Source: Subsaximicrobium wynnwilliamsii
GTDB taxonomy: Bacteria; Bacteroidota; Bacteroidia; Flavobacteriales; Flavobacteriaceae
Length of the DNA stretch: 64,000 nucleotides
Assembly: GCF_007997225.1 (NCBI RefSeq)
Contig: NZ_VORM01000001.1
Coordinates: forward strand, 1-64,000
Reading direction: 5' to 3'
This document shows, in pieces, positions 38,386 through 46,669 of this stretch (positions within the stretch are counted from its first letter, which is position 1; every line of letters begins with the position of its first letter). The translations under genes and the position numbers were made by a program. A model generated the notes under the pieces. It saw only the letters and a list, made by a program, of their open reading frames with translations. It ran no database searches and was not told the DNA's origin.

Positions 38386-38718
38386 TCAGATAAACTTTAT
38401 GAACCGCCAAAAGGGCCTAGATTTCAAATAATCAAGGTTCCCATCATTGGCATAAGCTTCCTTTTCAAATGAAATGCTTCTGTAAGCCTGGCTCCAATTC
38501 CGAAGAAAAAGCAATCGCAAAAAAAATTCCATCACGTAAATTATAAAAAAGGGAAGTATTAAGAGTTCCAACTGTTGTTGCAAGTGAATGCGTTCATGGT
38601 TCATAAATACGGCATCGCTTTTCAAATACTTATATTTGAGTACAATAAACGGACAGAGCGTTATGCCCAAATAACCTTTGGGCAGCATTGATTTAGAAAC
38701 CACAACCTTCATATACAC
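38386..38718 (-). CDS. Small membrane protein with HExxH motif
   Basis: A 110-residue protein with a zinc-protease-like HERIH motif (His41, Glu42, His45), a hydrophobic helix directly after it (about 50-72) and a FEKEAY segment at about 84-89 that could give a third ligand. This layout (HExxH just before a membrane helix, Glu about 40 residues later) recalls integral-membrane or minimal gluzincin-like metalloproteases. Bacteroidota genomes carry similar short proteins without known function. It is divergent from the DUF5522-hutU unit. Confidence 0.65.
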   Translation of the reverse strand: MYMKVVVSKSMLPKGYLGITLCPFIVLKYKYLKSDAVFMNHERIHLQQQLELLILPFFIIYVMEFFLRLLFLRNWSQAYRSISFEKEAYANDGNLDYLKSRPFWRFIKFI

Positions 38719-38744
38719 ATCATAAAATTCCTTTCAATTTACGT

Positions 38745-38752
38745 TATCTTTG
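38745..38752 (+). promoter_or_regulatory. -7 element directly before the DUF5522 gene
   Basis: TATCTTTG matches TAnnTTTG. It ends 4 nt before the ATG of the small DUF5522 gene, so the expected transcription start would fall at or inside the start codon, giving a leaderless message. No well-placed -33 element is seen. Confidence 0.5.
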
Positions 38753-38756
38753 TGAT

Positions 38757-38918
38757 ATGAAGAAGATCATTCCTCTAGAAGACGGCGATTTTTATCTCAC
38801 ACCCGAGGGTTACCGTTGCTTTACCGAGCAGTACCACCTCAAACGCGGTTACTGTTGTGAAAGCGGTTGTAGACATTGCCCATACGGTTTCAATAAAAAT
38901 AAATTTAAAACTGACTAA
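38757..38918 (+). CDS. DUF5522-type small cysteine-rich protein
   Basis: A 53-residue protein. Its N-terminal EDGDFYLTPEGYRCFTEQYHLKRG is followed by the Cys/His cluster YCCESGCRHCPYGF, the hallmark of a small Bacteroidota family (DUF5522). The five Cys and one His could bind zinc or an Fe-S cluster. Its stop codon overlaps the hutU start by one base (TAATG), so it is translationally coupled to hutU. Confidence 0.8.
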   Translation: MKKIIPLEDGDFYLTPEGYRCFTEQYHLKRGYCCESGCRHCPYGFNKNKFKTD

Positions 38919-40966
38919 TGCATACGTCCAGATTACATTTTAAAGATCAAGTACAAGAAGGCATCCCAACGCGGTTACCCGATGCGAGGCCCTATGATGA
39001 CTCCATCAACCATGCGCCAATACGTAAAGCTATTTTAACTGCTGAAGAAAAGAAACTGGCGCTTCGTAATGCCCTGCGTTATTTCGAAAAACAGCAGCAT
39101 GAAACCTTGTTGCCAGAATTTAAAGCAGAGTTGGATACCTACGGAAGGATTTACATGTATCGATTTCGCCCCGATTATAAAATGTATGCCAGACCCATTG
39201 AAGCGTATCCGGCTAAATCAAGACACGCCGCAGCCATCATGCTCATGATTCAAAACAATCTGGATCCTGAGGTGGCACAGCATCCGCATGAATTGATCAC
39301 TTATGGTGGCAATGGTGCGGTATTTCAAAATTGGGGCCAGTATCGCTTGACCATGCAGTATTTATCTGAAATGAATGACGAACAAACCTTGGCCATGTAT
39401 TCTGGTCATCCCATGGGATTGTTCCCTAGCCATAAAGATGCGCCTAGGGTGGTTGTGACCAACGGGATGATGATCCCAAATTACTCCAAGCCCGATGATT
39501 GGGAAAAATTCAATGCGCTTGGCGTTACCCAATACGGACAAATGACCGCTGGCAGTTATATGTATATTGGTCCGCAAGGGATCGTGCATGGCACCACCAT
39601 TACGGTTTTGAATGCCTTTAGAAAATTAAATAAAAGCCCGAAAGGGCATCTCTTTGTGACCTCCGGTTTAGGTGGTATGTCTGGGGCGCAACCCAAGGCA
39701 GGAAGTATCGCCGGCTGCATTACCGTTTGCGCAGAAGTGAACCCTAAAATCACTCAAGTGCGCCTTGACCAGGGTTGGATCGATGAAAAAATCACCGACT
39801 TGAATGCACTTGTCACACGGGTTAAAAAAGCCAAAAACCACAAAGAAACGGTTTCACTGGCCTATTTGGGCAATATTGTAAACGTTTGGGAGAAATTTAG
39901 CGAGGCAAACCTACACATCGATATTGGGAGCGACCAGACCTCACTTCACAACCCTTGGGCTGGTGGTTATTATCCCGCAGCGCTCTCTTTTGAGGAAGCT
40001 AATATTATGATGGCTCAAGATCCTGAGCAGTTTAAAATTAAAGTTCAGGAAAGTTTGCGCCGTCAAGTGGCAGCGATTAACAAACATACCGCAAAAGGAA
40101 CCTATTTTTTTGACTACGGAAACGCCTTTCTCTTGGAGGCATCCCGAGCTGGCGCAAGGGTTTATAAGGATTCGAACGAAAAATTTGTCGATAAAGACAC
40201 GCTGGTTTCACTTGGAGAATCGACTGAGCACTGGGCATACCCTTCATACGTTCAAGACATCATGGGCCCAATGTGTTTTGATTATGGATTTGGCCCCTTC
40301 CGTTGGGTTTGCGCTTCAGGAAAACCGGAAGACCTTGCCAAAACCGATGCCATTGCCTGTGAGGTATTGGAAACGATCAAGAAGAATTCCCCTGAGGAAA
40401 TCCAACAACAAATGACCGATAATATCCAATGGATCAAGGGCGCACAAGAGAACAAGCTGGTTGTTGGCTCCCAAGCGCGTATTTTATATGCCGATGCAGA
40501 AGGTCGCCTAAAAATTGCGGAAGCGTTCAATAATGCCATAAAAAATTCCGAAATTGGGATGGTCATATTGGGACGTGACCATCACGATGTATCTGGTACT
40601 GACTCACCCTATCGCGAAACCAGCAATATTTATGATGGATCACAGTTTACAGCAGATATGGCCATTCAAAATGTAATTGGCGATAGCTTTAGAGGCGCCA
40701 CTTGGGTAAGCATTCACAACGGTGGCGGTGTAGGCTGGGGCGAAGTTATTAATGGTGGTTTCGGTATGGTTCTTGATGGGACTGATGATGCGGATCGACG
40801 CTTAAAATCCATGTTATTTTGGGACGTCAACAATGGCATTTCCAGACGCAGTTGGGCCAGAAATGAGCCTGCAGTTTTTGCCATAAAACGTGCGATGACC
40901 CGTGAACCACTTCTAAAAGTTACGCTACCAAACAGCGTCGACGAAAAATTACTGGACGCGTTATAA
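38918..40966 (+). CDS. hutU: Urocanate hydratase
   Basis: A 682-residue urocanate hydratase, the second enzyme of histidine degradation, converting urocanate to imidazolonepropionate with tightly bound NAD. Strong blocks include ELITYGGNGAVFQNWGQYRLTM, TAGSYMYIGPQGIVHGTTIT, LFVTSGLGGMSGAQPKAGSIAGC (dinucleotide site), DQTSLHNPWAGGYYPAAL, and the C-terminal GRDHHDVSGTDSPYRETSNIYDGS. It is longer than the enterobacterial enzyme, as in other Bacteroidota. No hutH, hutI or hutG is in the window; the pathway genes must be elsewhere. A DUF4136 lipoprotein follows after 24 bp. Confidence 0.96.
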   Translation: MHTSRLHFKDQVQEGIPTRLPDARPYDDSINHAPIRKAILTAEEKKLALRNALRYFEKQQHETLLPEFKAELDTYGRIYMYRFRPDYKMYARPIEAYPAKSRHAAAIMLMIQNNLDPEVAQHPHELITYGGNGAVFQNWGQYRLTMQYLSEMNDEQTLAMYSGHPMGLFPSHKDAPRVVVTNGMMIPNYSKPDDWEKFNALGVTQYGQMTAGSYMYIGPQGIVHGTTITVLNAFRKLNKSPKGHLFVTSGLGGMSGAQPKAGSIAGCITVCAEVNPKITQVRLDQGWIDEKITDLNALVTRVKKAKNHKETVSLAYLGNIVNVWEKFSEANLHIDIGSDQTSLHNPWAGGYYPAALSFEEANIMMAQDPEQFKIKVQESLRRQVAAINKHTAKGTYFFDYGNAFLLEASRAGARVYKDSNEKFVDKDTLVSLGESTEHWAYPSYVQDIMGPMCFDYGFGPFRWVCASGKPEDLAKTDAIACEVLETIKKNSPEEIQQQMTDNIQWIKGAQENKLVVGSQARILYADAEGRLKIAEAFNNAIKNSEIGMVILGRDHHDVSGTDSPYRETSNIYDGSQFTADMAIQNVIGDSFRGATWVSIHNGGGVGWGEVINGGFGMVLDGTDDADRRLKSMLFWDVNNGISRRSWARNEPAVFAIKRAMTREPLLKVTLPNSVDEKLLDAL

Positions 40967-40990
40967 CACACAAATAAAAAAGAAAAAGAA

Positions 40991-41572
40991 ATGAAAAAGT
41001 TAATCAAATTCTTACCTGTGGTAATGATTGCAGCCGTTCTTACGTCCTGCAACTCGGTAAAGGTCGCTGCCGATTACGATAAACAAGTCGACTTCAATAC
41101 CTACAAAACTTTCGCTTTTTTTAAGACCGGAATCGATAAAGCCGAAATCAGCGATTTAGATAAACGCCGCATCCTGCGCGCAATTGAGGCAGAGCTTTTT
41201 GCAAAAGGCCTTATAAAATCTGAAAACCCAGACATGTTAGTGAGCATTTTTACCAAATCCCAACAACGGGTTGATATTTACAATAACAACTGGGGCTGGG
41301 GCGGCTGGGGCTGGGGAGGCTTTGGCTGGGGAGGTTTTGGTCCTGGTTGGGGAGGTTTCGGTCCTGGTTTCGGCTGGAATAACCAGCCTCTAGTTTCCAC
41401 AACTAACGAAGGCACCCTATTTATAGACTTTATCGATGCCAACAAGAAAGAACTCGTTTGGCAAGGTAGCGGCACTGGCTATCTTCCCTCTAAAATGGAA
41501 AAAAAAGATGAACGTATCAAAGAGTTTGTTTCTAAAATGATGGAAAAATATCCGCCGGGGATGAACAAGTAA
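40991..41572 (+). CDS. DUF4136 lipoprotein with Gly/Trp-rich insert
   Basis: A 193-residue lipoprotein (lipobox Cys20, VLTSC). It follows the DUF4136 pattern: NSVKVAADYDKQVDFNTYKTFAFF at the start and EGTLFIDFIDANKKELVWQGSGTGYL near the end. Between them (about 98-132) is a low-complexity stretch of GWGG, GFGWGG and GPGWGG units. DUF4136 proteins are outer-membrane-associated and of unknown role. It is 24 bp from hutU and may be co-transcribed. Confidence 0.85.
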   Translation: MKKLIKFLPVVMIAAVLTSCNSVKVAADYDKQVDFNTYKTFAFFKTGIDKAEISDLDKRRILRAIEAELFAKGLIKSENPDMLVSIFTKSQQRVDIYNNNWGWGGWGWGGFGWGGFGPGWGGFGPGFGWNNQPLVSTTNEGTLFIDFIDANKKELVWQGSGTGYLPSKMEKKDERIKEFVSKMMEKYPPGMNK

Positions 41573-42082
41573 GCCATTACAAATCAGTGTTGTGCAATAA
41601 AAAAAGGCTCTAGTTTAAAACAGGTATTATAATTGAGTACTACAATTTGCAGCAGCATATCGCCCTTTTGTCACGACATCTATCGGGAGGGGCAAGAACA
41701 TGATGCCGAAAATTCAATTAATATGTCCTGACCCTAAAGGGAATAATTGAATTTTCTAGAATTGAGACAGCTCAAAATATCTGTATTTGAAATTATATTA
41801 AAGCATCAACGCTTGATTAAACTAGAGCCTGAAAAAATCAAGACCGCTCACTTCAACGCTGCGCAGTACACGGCGCTTTTAGAATCAAGACCAAAGACTT
41901 AATTTTAACGAGCTGATAATCAAATGTAATTTAAAAGTAAGATCGTCTGCTCTATCTCCATGGAACCATTTCGAAAAAGCAAGTTGGCATTTCAATAAAC
42001 TCTTAGAAACACTCTGTTTGAAATGGGTTTTTAAAATCAAAAGCAATGCTAATCATGCACTACTGATTATAAATATAGCTTC
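41573..42082. other. Gene-free region with nested inverted repeats
   Basis: A 510-bp stretch without a credible ORF. AGGCTCTAGTTTAA (41605-41618) is the perfect reverse complement of TTAAACTAGAGCCT (41817-41830). Inside this, GAAAATTCAATTA (41708-41720) pairs perfectly with TAATTGAATTTTC (41744-41756) around a loop that itself contains CCCT-AA-AGGG. The layout fits a structured RNA or a small non-autonomous element with 14-bp terminal inverted repeats. An intrinsic terminator follows at 42083. Confidence 0.5.
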
Positions 42083-42117
42083 AAAAGCACTGATCTTCAA
42101 TCGACAGTGCTTTTTTT
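42083..42117 (+). terminator. Intrinsic terminator before SulP gene
   Basis: AAAAGCACTG (42083-42092) pairs perfectly with CAGTGCTTTT (42105-42114) around a 12-nt loop, followed by TTT. It lies 510 bp beyond the last upstream gene, so it may end a long 3' UTR or a separate non-coding transcript. Confidence 0.75.
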
Positions 42118-42148
42118 GTGTTCTTTTATGGGTTCATTTCTAAAAGCC

Positions 42149-42156
42149 TATCTTTG
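42149..42156 (+). promoter_or_regulatory. -7 element of the SulP gene
   Basis: TATCTTTG matches TAnnTTTG and lies 23 nt before the SulP start codon. There is no TTTG at the expected -33 distance. Confidence 0.5.
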
Positions 42157-42179
42157 CCGCCTTTTAAAATCGATAACCA

Positions 42180-43856
42180 ATGATATTAGGCCAAAAAACC
42201 CGAAAGAACTTTACCCAAAATCCAAAGAACGACATCCTTTCTGGATTAACCGTAGCACTTGCACTGGTGCCAGAGGCAGTGGCGTTTTCATTTGTGGCAG
42301 GTATTGACCCTCTCGTTGGGCTATATGGTGCCTTCATGGTGGGCATTGTGACCGCGCTCTTTGGCGGAAGACCTGGCATGATCTCTGGAGCCACAGGGGC
42401 GATGGCTGTTGTTATGGTGCACTTGATTCAAAAGGGAAACGATGTTGGTGTTGCCCTAGATACACCAATTGAGAACCTAGGCTTACAATGGCTTTTTATC
42501 ACTTTATTGTTTGTTGGTGCCATCCAAATAATGGCTGGCGTTTTCAAACTGGGCAAATTTGTAAGGCTCATCCCACATCCCGTAATGATGGGGTTTGTGA
42601 ATGGTCTGGCCATAGTGATTTTTCTTTCACAATTGGGTTTATTCCCCAATGCAGTGCCAAAGGATATTTCTTTTCTCAATGAGACTTCAGCTTGGTTTTC
42701 AGCACTGTTCTCAAATGCAGGTTTTTGGAAAATGATGGGCTTTATCGGGTTGACCATGGCGATCATGTATGGCTTACCAAAATTGACCAAGAAAATTCCT
42801 GCTGCCTTGATTGCCATAGTTGTGGTTGCCGGCATTACTATTTTGGGAGGCATTGAAATTAGCACCGTGGGCTCCTTTATAAAAGAAGGCGGAGGTACAG
42901 GACTGCAAGGTGGCTTACCAAGCTTTCAAGATCAAATTTTCGGACTCTTCGGAACATTGGCTGGACATTGGGACTTAATCATTTCCACAGCATTTATTCT
43001 AGCTGCTGTGGGCTTGATAGAATCATTGATGACCTTGAACCTCATCGATGAAATGACCGAGACTAGAGGTAATGGCAACCGTGAATGTGTGGCACAGGGT
43101 GGCGCCAATATGCTTAATGGTCTTTTTGGCGGTATGGGCGGTTGTGCCATGATTGGTCAATCTATCATTAACGTGGATTCTGGCGGACGTGGGCGCCTAT
43201 CTGGAGCAGTGGCAGCAGTTGCTTTGTTGTGTTTTATACTTTTTGGAGCACCGTTGATTGAGCAAATTCCTATCGCAGCCTTGGTTGGTGTGATGTTTAT
43301 GGTGGTAATAGGCACCTTTGCCTGGAGTAGTTTTAGAATCATTAAAAAAATTCCCATCTCTGATGCCATCGTCCTTGTTGCTGTTTCAGCCATAACGGTG
43401 TGGCAAGATTTAGCCATTGCAGTCATTGCCGGTGTCATCATATCGGCTTTGGTTTTCGCTTGGAAAAACGCGACCATGATTAGAGCTAGAAAACGCATTC
43501 AACCAGATGGCACCAAAACTTATGAAATCTGGGGGCCATTATTTTTTGGATCCATTCAAAACTTCAACAGTAAATTTGATATCAAGAACGATCCACAGAA
43601 CGTGGAGATTGATTTTGTGGAATCCCGTGTAAGCGATCATTCTGCTTTAGAGGCCATTTTTAATTTAGTCAAGAAATATGAGGCGGAAGGCAAAACCATC
43701 AAGTTGAAACATTTGAGTGAAGACTGTAAATTACTCATGGCTAAAGCGAGTCCGAAATTTAAAGAGGTCATCGTAGAAGCCATTGATGATCCTAGATATC
43801 ATTTGGCTGCAGACCCAGAAAAGTTCACCAAACCGCTTTCAGAGTATCCGCTTTAA
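42180..43856 (+). CDS. SulP family inorganic anion transporter
   Basis: A 558-residue SulP/SLC26-type transporter. The N-terminal block NPKNDILSGLTVALALVPEAVAFSFVAGIDPLVGLYGAF is characteristic. About 11 or more hydrophobic helices follow (up to about residue 425), including QGGANMLNGLFGGMGGCAMIGQS, and a STAS domain ends the protein (about 455-545). Likely substrates are sulfate or bicarbonate; sequence alone does not decide. The ATG at 42180 directly precedes the family N-terminus. It is convergent to a small exported protein gene across a shared terminator. Confidence 0.93.
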   Translation: MILGQKTRKNFTQNPKNDILSGLTVALALVPEAVAFSFVAGIDPLVGLYGAFMVGIVTALFGGRPGMISGATGAMAVVMVHLIQKGNDVGVALDTPIENLGLQWLFITLLFVGAIQIMAGVFKLGKFVRLIPHPVMMGFVNGLAIVIFLSQLGLFPNAVPKDISFLNETSAWFSALFSNAGFWKMMGFIGLTMAIMYGLPKLTKKIPAALIAIVVVAGITILGGIEISTVGSFIKEGGGTGLQGGLPSFQDQIFGLFGTLAGHWDLIISTAFILAAVGLIESLMTLNLIDEMTETRGNGNRECVAQGGANMLNGLFGGMGGCAMIGQSIINVDSGGRGRLSGAVAAVALLCFILFGAPLIEQIPIAALVGVMFMVVIGTFAWSSFRIIKKIPISDAIVLVAVSAITVWQDLAIAVIAGVIISALVFAWKNATMIRARKRIQPDGTKTYEIWGPLFFGSIQNFNSKFDIKNDPQNVEIDFVESRVSDHSALEAIFNLVKKYEAEGKTIKLKHLSEDCKLLMAKASPKFKEVIVEAIDDPRYHLAADPEKFTKPLSEYPL

Positions 43857-43930
43857 CCAATTATGGAGAATAGCGGCCCATGGCTTACAAAGCTTTGGGA
43901 TGTTTGAAACCTGCCTACCAGAAGGCATAA

Positions 43931-43977
43931 AAAAAACGATTTGACACAAGTTTTAAACAAGTGACAAATCGTTTTTT
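43931..43977. terminator. Bidirectional terminator
   Basis: AAAAAACGATTTGACAC pairs with GTGACAAATCGTTTTTT (one internal mismatch) around a 13-nt loop. It serves the SulP gene and the convergent small protein gene. Confidence 0.85.
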
Positions 43978-43995
43978 AATAGACATCGTTTAAGT

Positions 43996-44358
43996 TTATA
44001 GCTTACTTTTTGTATAAAGTCCAAATTGATCTTCAGTTAAAATCCCCTTGAGCTGCTTGTCAATATACACTTGCATTTTTGCTTCCTTCTCAACTTTTTG
44101 TTTAGGATCTTCCAAAGTGGCAATTGCGCTGTATTTGCGCTGGTTATCATTAAACAAAGTAATGATGGCATCCTTTTGTTCTGCACTCACATCGGTACGT
44201 CTCGAGAACGTTTCAATGACTCTCATAGCTCTCATTTTGGGAGTGGCTTCAGAGCTGTACGCCTGATTTTGAACATTGGATGCCGCTTGGGCAAATGTGC
44301 TTTGACTTCCTAAAAATAAACAGACAGCAAAACTTAATAAGAGGAGTTGTTTTTTCAT
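43996..44358 (-). CDS. Small exported helical protein (paralogue)
   Basis: A 120-residue exported protein with signal peptide (1-24, ending TFAQ). The mature part is helical and charged (AEQKDAIITLFNDNQRKYSAI, DPKQKVEKEAKMQVYIDKQ) and ends LKGILTEDQFGLYTKSKL, the motif shared with the protein at 34665-34994. It looks like a small Spy-like periplasmic protein; function unproven. It lies downstream of the E1 gene, 69 bp away on the same strand. Confidence 0.7.
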   Translation of the reverse strand: MKKQLLLLSFAVCLFLGSQSTFAQAASNVQNQAYSSEATPKMRAMRVIETFSRRTDVSAEQKDAIITLFNDNQRKYSAIATLEDPKQKVEKEAKMQVYIDKQLKGILTEDQFGLYTKSKL

Positions 44359-44427
44359 GATTTTATGTAATGGATTAATGGGTCAATATACAAAAATTGA
44401 AAATTTAATTAGATGATTCTGAAAAAT

Positions 44428-46518
44428 TTAGTAATTCATCAAGGTTCTGATTTTAGCTTTTACTTTTTCTGTAGAAGGAATCATCGTTTCCTCTAAGACT
44501 GAATTTAAAGGAATCGCAGGCATGTTCTCACTCCCAATGGTCATTACGGGCGCATCTAAATACCTAAAGCATTCCTCTTGAATTTTCCCTGCCAAGGCTC
44601 TGGCAAAACTATTGTCTGAAGGCTCTTCAGTAACCACCAAACATTTACCGGTTTTTTTGACGGAAGCCATTATGGTCTTTTCATCTAAAGGAAACAAAGT
44701 CCTCAAATCAATAATTTCGATTTGTTTGCGCATATCCAACTCGCCGGAAGCATTATAAGCCCAATGCACGCCCATCCCGTAAGTCACGATGGTCATGGTT
44801 TCTACCTCTTCCTGCTTCCAGATTTCCTGTAACACCCATGCTTTTCCTAAGGGCAACACATAATCTTCCGCAGGTTCAATTGAGGTCGCACCTTTAGTTC
44901 CAGGCACTTTACTCCAATACAAGCCTTTGTGCTCCAAAATCACTACTGGATTCGGGTCGTAATACGCGGCTTTCATCAAGCCTTTTAAATCGGCGCCATT
45001 ACTAGGATAGACAATTTTTATTCCGCGAATATTAGTGATGATGCTTTCTATGGAAGACGAATGGTAGGGCCCGCCGCTTCCGTAAGCACCAATAGGTACA
45101 CGCAATATCATGCTTACTGGCCATTTTCCGTTGGAAAGGTAACAGCTTCGGCTTACTTCAGTAAACAATTGATTCAATCCCGGCCAAATATAATCGGCAA
45201 ATTGCACCTCTACAATGGGTTTTAACCCAACGGCACTCATCCCAACCGTTGAACCCACAATAAAGGCTTCCATAATTGGGGTGTTGAACACCCGCTCATC
45301 GCCAAATTTTTGGGCCAAGGTCGCTGCCTCTCTAAACACGCCTCCCAATCGCCCGCCAACGTCTTGACCGTATAACAAACATTCAGGGTGCTTTTTCATC
45401 AATTCTTCAACTGCAAATAAGGCGCAATCGACCATCACGACTTTTTCCGCACCTTTTGGGGCGCGTTCGCCTTTTTCCTCTGTGATTGGTGTGGGTGCGA
45501 AATCGTGGGTGAATAAATCTTCGGGGGTTGGATCATCCTGTTTTTTAGACAGCATGAATGCTGTCTCTACCTTACGCTTCGCGTCGGTTTCTATTCTTTC
45601 TATTTCTTCGGAAGAAATGCCGTTATCCAACAACTGCTGTTTTAAAACCGGGTATGGGTCACGGGATTTTGCTTCTTCCAAATCATCGCGATACCATTCC
45701 ATACGAACGCCAGATGTGTGATGATTCAATAAGGGCACCTTCGCATGCACCAAAAATGGGCGACGCTCCTCACGCATTGTTTTTATCACTTTTTCAATGG
45801 CCTCATAACTCTCTATAAAATTAGCACCATCGATGGTAATGGCTTCCAACCCGTGGAATCCTTTGGCATATTCAAAGGCGTTTTGGGCTCGGGTCTCTTC
45901 CGCATTTGCTGAAATATCCCAGTCATTATCCTGTATCAAATATAAGATTGGCAATTGCTTCAAGGCTGCCATTTGAAAAGCTTCAGCAATTTCGCCTTCG
46001 GTCACTGAGGCGTCGCCAAGGGAGCAGACGATAATCCCCCTAGCCCCCAAAGGGGGAACGTTGAATGGCGGTTTTTTTCCTTCGGAAAGGGTCTCTTTAT
46101 ATTTTAATCCCATCGCAGCGCCCGTAGCAGGAATGGCTTGCATGCCAGTAGCAGACGATTGATGCGGAATTTTAGGCTTGTCATCATCCCTTAAACTAGG
46201 GTGGGAATAATAGGTTCTTCCGGCAGAAAACGGGTCGTCTTTTTTTGCCAATAACTGCAACATCAAGTCATAAGGCGTACAACCGAAGGATAGTAACATC
46301 GCATCGTCCCGATAGTAGGGATACGCATAATCTTGAGGCAATAATTGCATGCCCAAAGCGGTTTGGATGGCTTCATGACCTCGTGAGGTGGCATGAACGT
46401 ATTTGGAGACTTCCTTGAAATTTTCCTCGTACAAATCTGTCATTGCTTTTGCGGTGCAGAGGTTTGAAAATCCTTTTTTCAATATGTCTTTATTAAATCT
46501 GTTTGGTTTGTTTGCCAC
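44428..46518 (-). CDS. 2-oxoacid dehydrogenase E1, fused alpha and beta subunits
   Basis: A 696-residue fusion of E1-alpha (about 15-330) and E1-beta (about 350-696), as in many Bacteroidota branched-chain 2-oxoacid dehydrogenases. The thiamine-diphosphate motif runs from GDASVTEGE to QDNDWDISAN. E1-beta shows LLYGQDVGGRLGGVFREAATLAQKFG and GAYGSGGPYHSSSIESI. Between residues about 152 and 166 the sequence GKKPPFNVPPLGARG looks inserted: its DNA is a GC-rich palindrome like extragenic repeats (see 46030-46080). With the E2 gene upstream it should decarboxylate a 2-oxoacid. E3 is not in the window. Confidence 0.9.
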   Translation of the reverse strand: MANKPNRFNKDILKKGFSNLCTAKAMTDLYEENFKEVSKYVHATSRGHEAIQTALGMQLLPQDYAYPYYRDDAMLLSFGCTPYDLMLQLLAKKDDPFSAGRTYYSHPSLRDDDKPKIPHQSSATGMQAIPATGAAMGLKYKETLSEGKKPPFNVPPLGARGIIVCSLGDASVTEGEIAEAFQMAALKQLPILYLIQDNDWDISANAEETRAQNAFEYAKGFHGLEAITIDGANFIESYEAIEKVIKTMREERRPFLVHAKVPLLNHHTSGVRMEWYRDDLEEAKSRDPYPVLKQQLLDNGISSEEIERIETDAKRKVETAFMLSKKQDDPTPEDLFTHDFAPTPITEEKGERAPKGAEKVVMVDCALFAVEELMKKHPECLLYGQDVGGRLGGVFREAATLAQKFGDERVFNTPIMEAFIVGSTVGMSAVGLKPIVEVQFADYIWPGLNQLFTEVSRSCYLSNGKWPVSMILRVPIGAYGSGGPYHSSSIESIITNIRGIKIVYPSNGADLKGLMKAAYYDPNPVVILEHKGLYWSKVPGTKGATSIEPAEDYVLPLGKAWVLQEIWKQEEVETMTIVTYGMGVHWAYNASGELDMRKQIEIIDLRTLFPLDEKTIMASVKKTGKCLVVTEEPSDNSFARALAGKIQEECFRYLDAPVMTIGSENMPAIPLNSVLEETMIPSTEKVKAKIRTLMNY
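46030..46080. repeat. Palindromic repeat inside the E1 coding sequence
   Basis: The stretch contains CCCCCTAGCCCCCAAAGGGG followed by GAACG, with CCCCC/GGGGG arms, in an otherwise AT-rich gene. It adds about a dozen residues (PPFNVPPLGA and flanks) before the TPP motif without breaking the frame. Similar C-run/G-run palindromes occur between paaD and paaC (61238-61335). Confidence 0.6.
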
Positions 46519-46647
46519 GAATACACGAATTTTTGAAACCCTTCTGTCCTGCGGACACCTTCCCTCAAAACGGAAGGAATTAAAGAGTAATGGTTATAAT
46601 AAATAATTGCTCACTTGATTAAATCATATCTTTCTTTTCGAACCGAC

Positions 46648-46664
46648 AAGGTTTTTAAAACCTT
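46648..46664. repeat. AAGGTTTT palindrome
   Basis: AAGGTTTT-T-AAAACCTT, perfect 8-bp arms, lies just 3' of the E2 stop codon. It resembles the core of the larger palindrome at 48038-48070 and a degenerate copy near 60300-60322. Confidence 0.55.
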
Positions 46665-46669
46665 ACAGG

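Noticed and set aside
42107-42307. 66-codon plus-strand ORF
   Set aside because: It overlaps the terminator and the start of the SulP gene in another frame.
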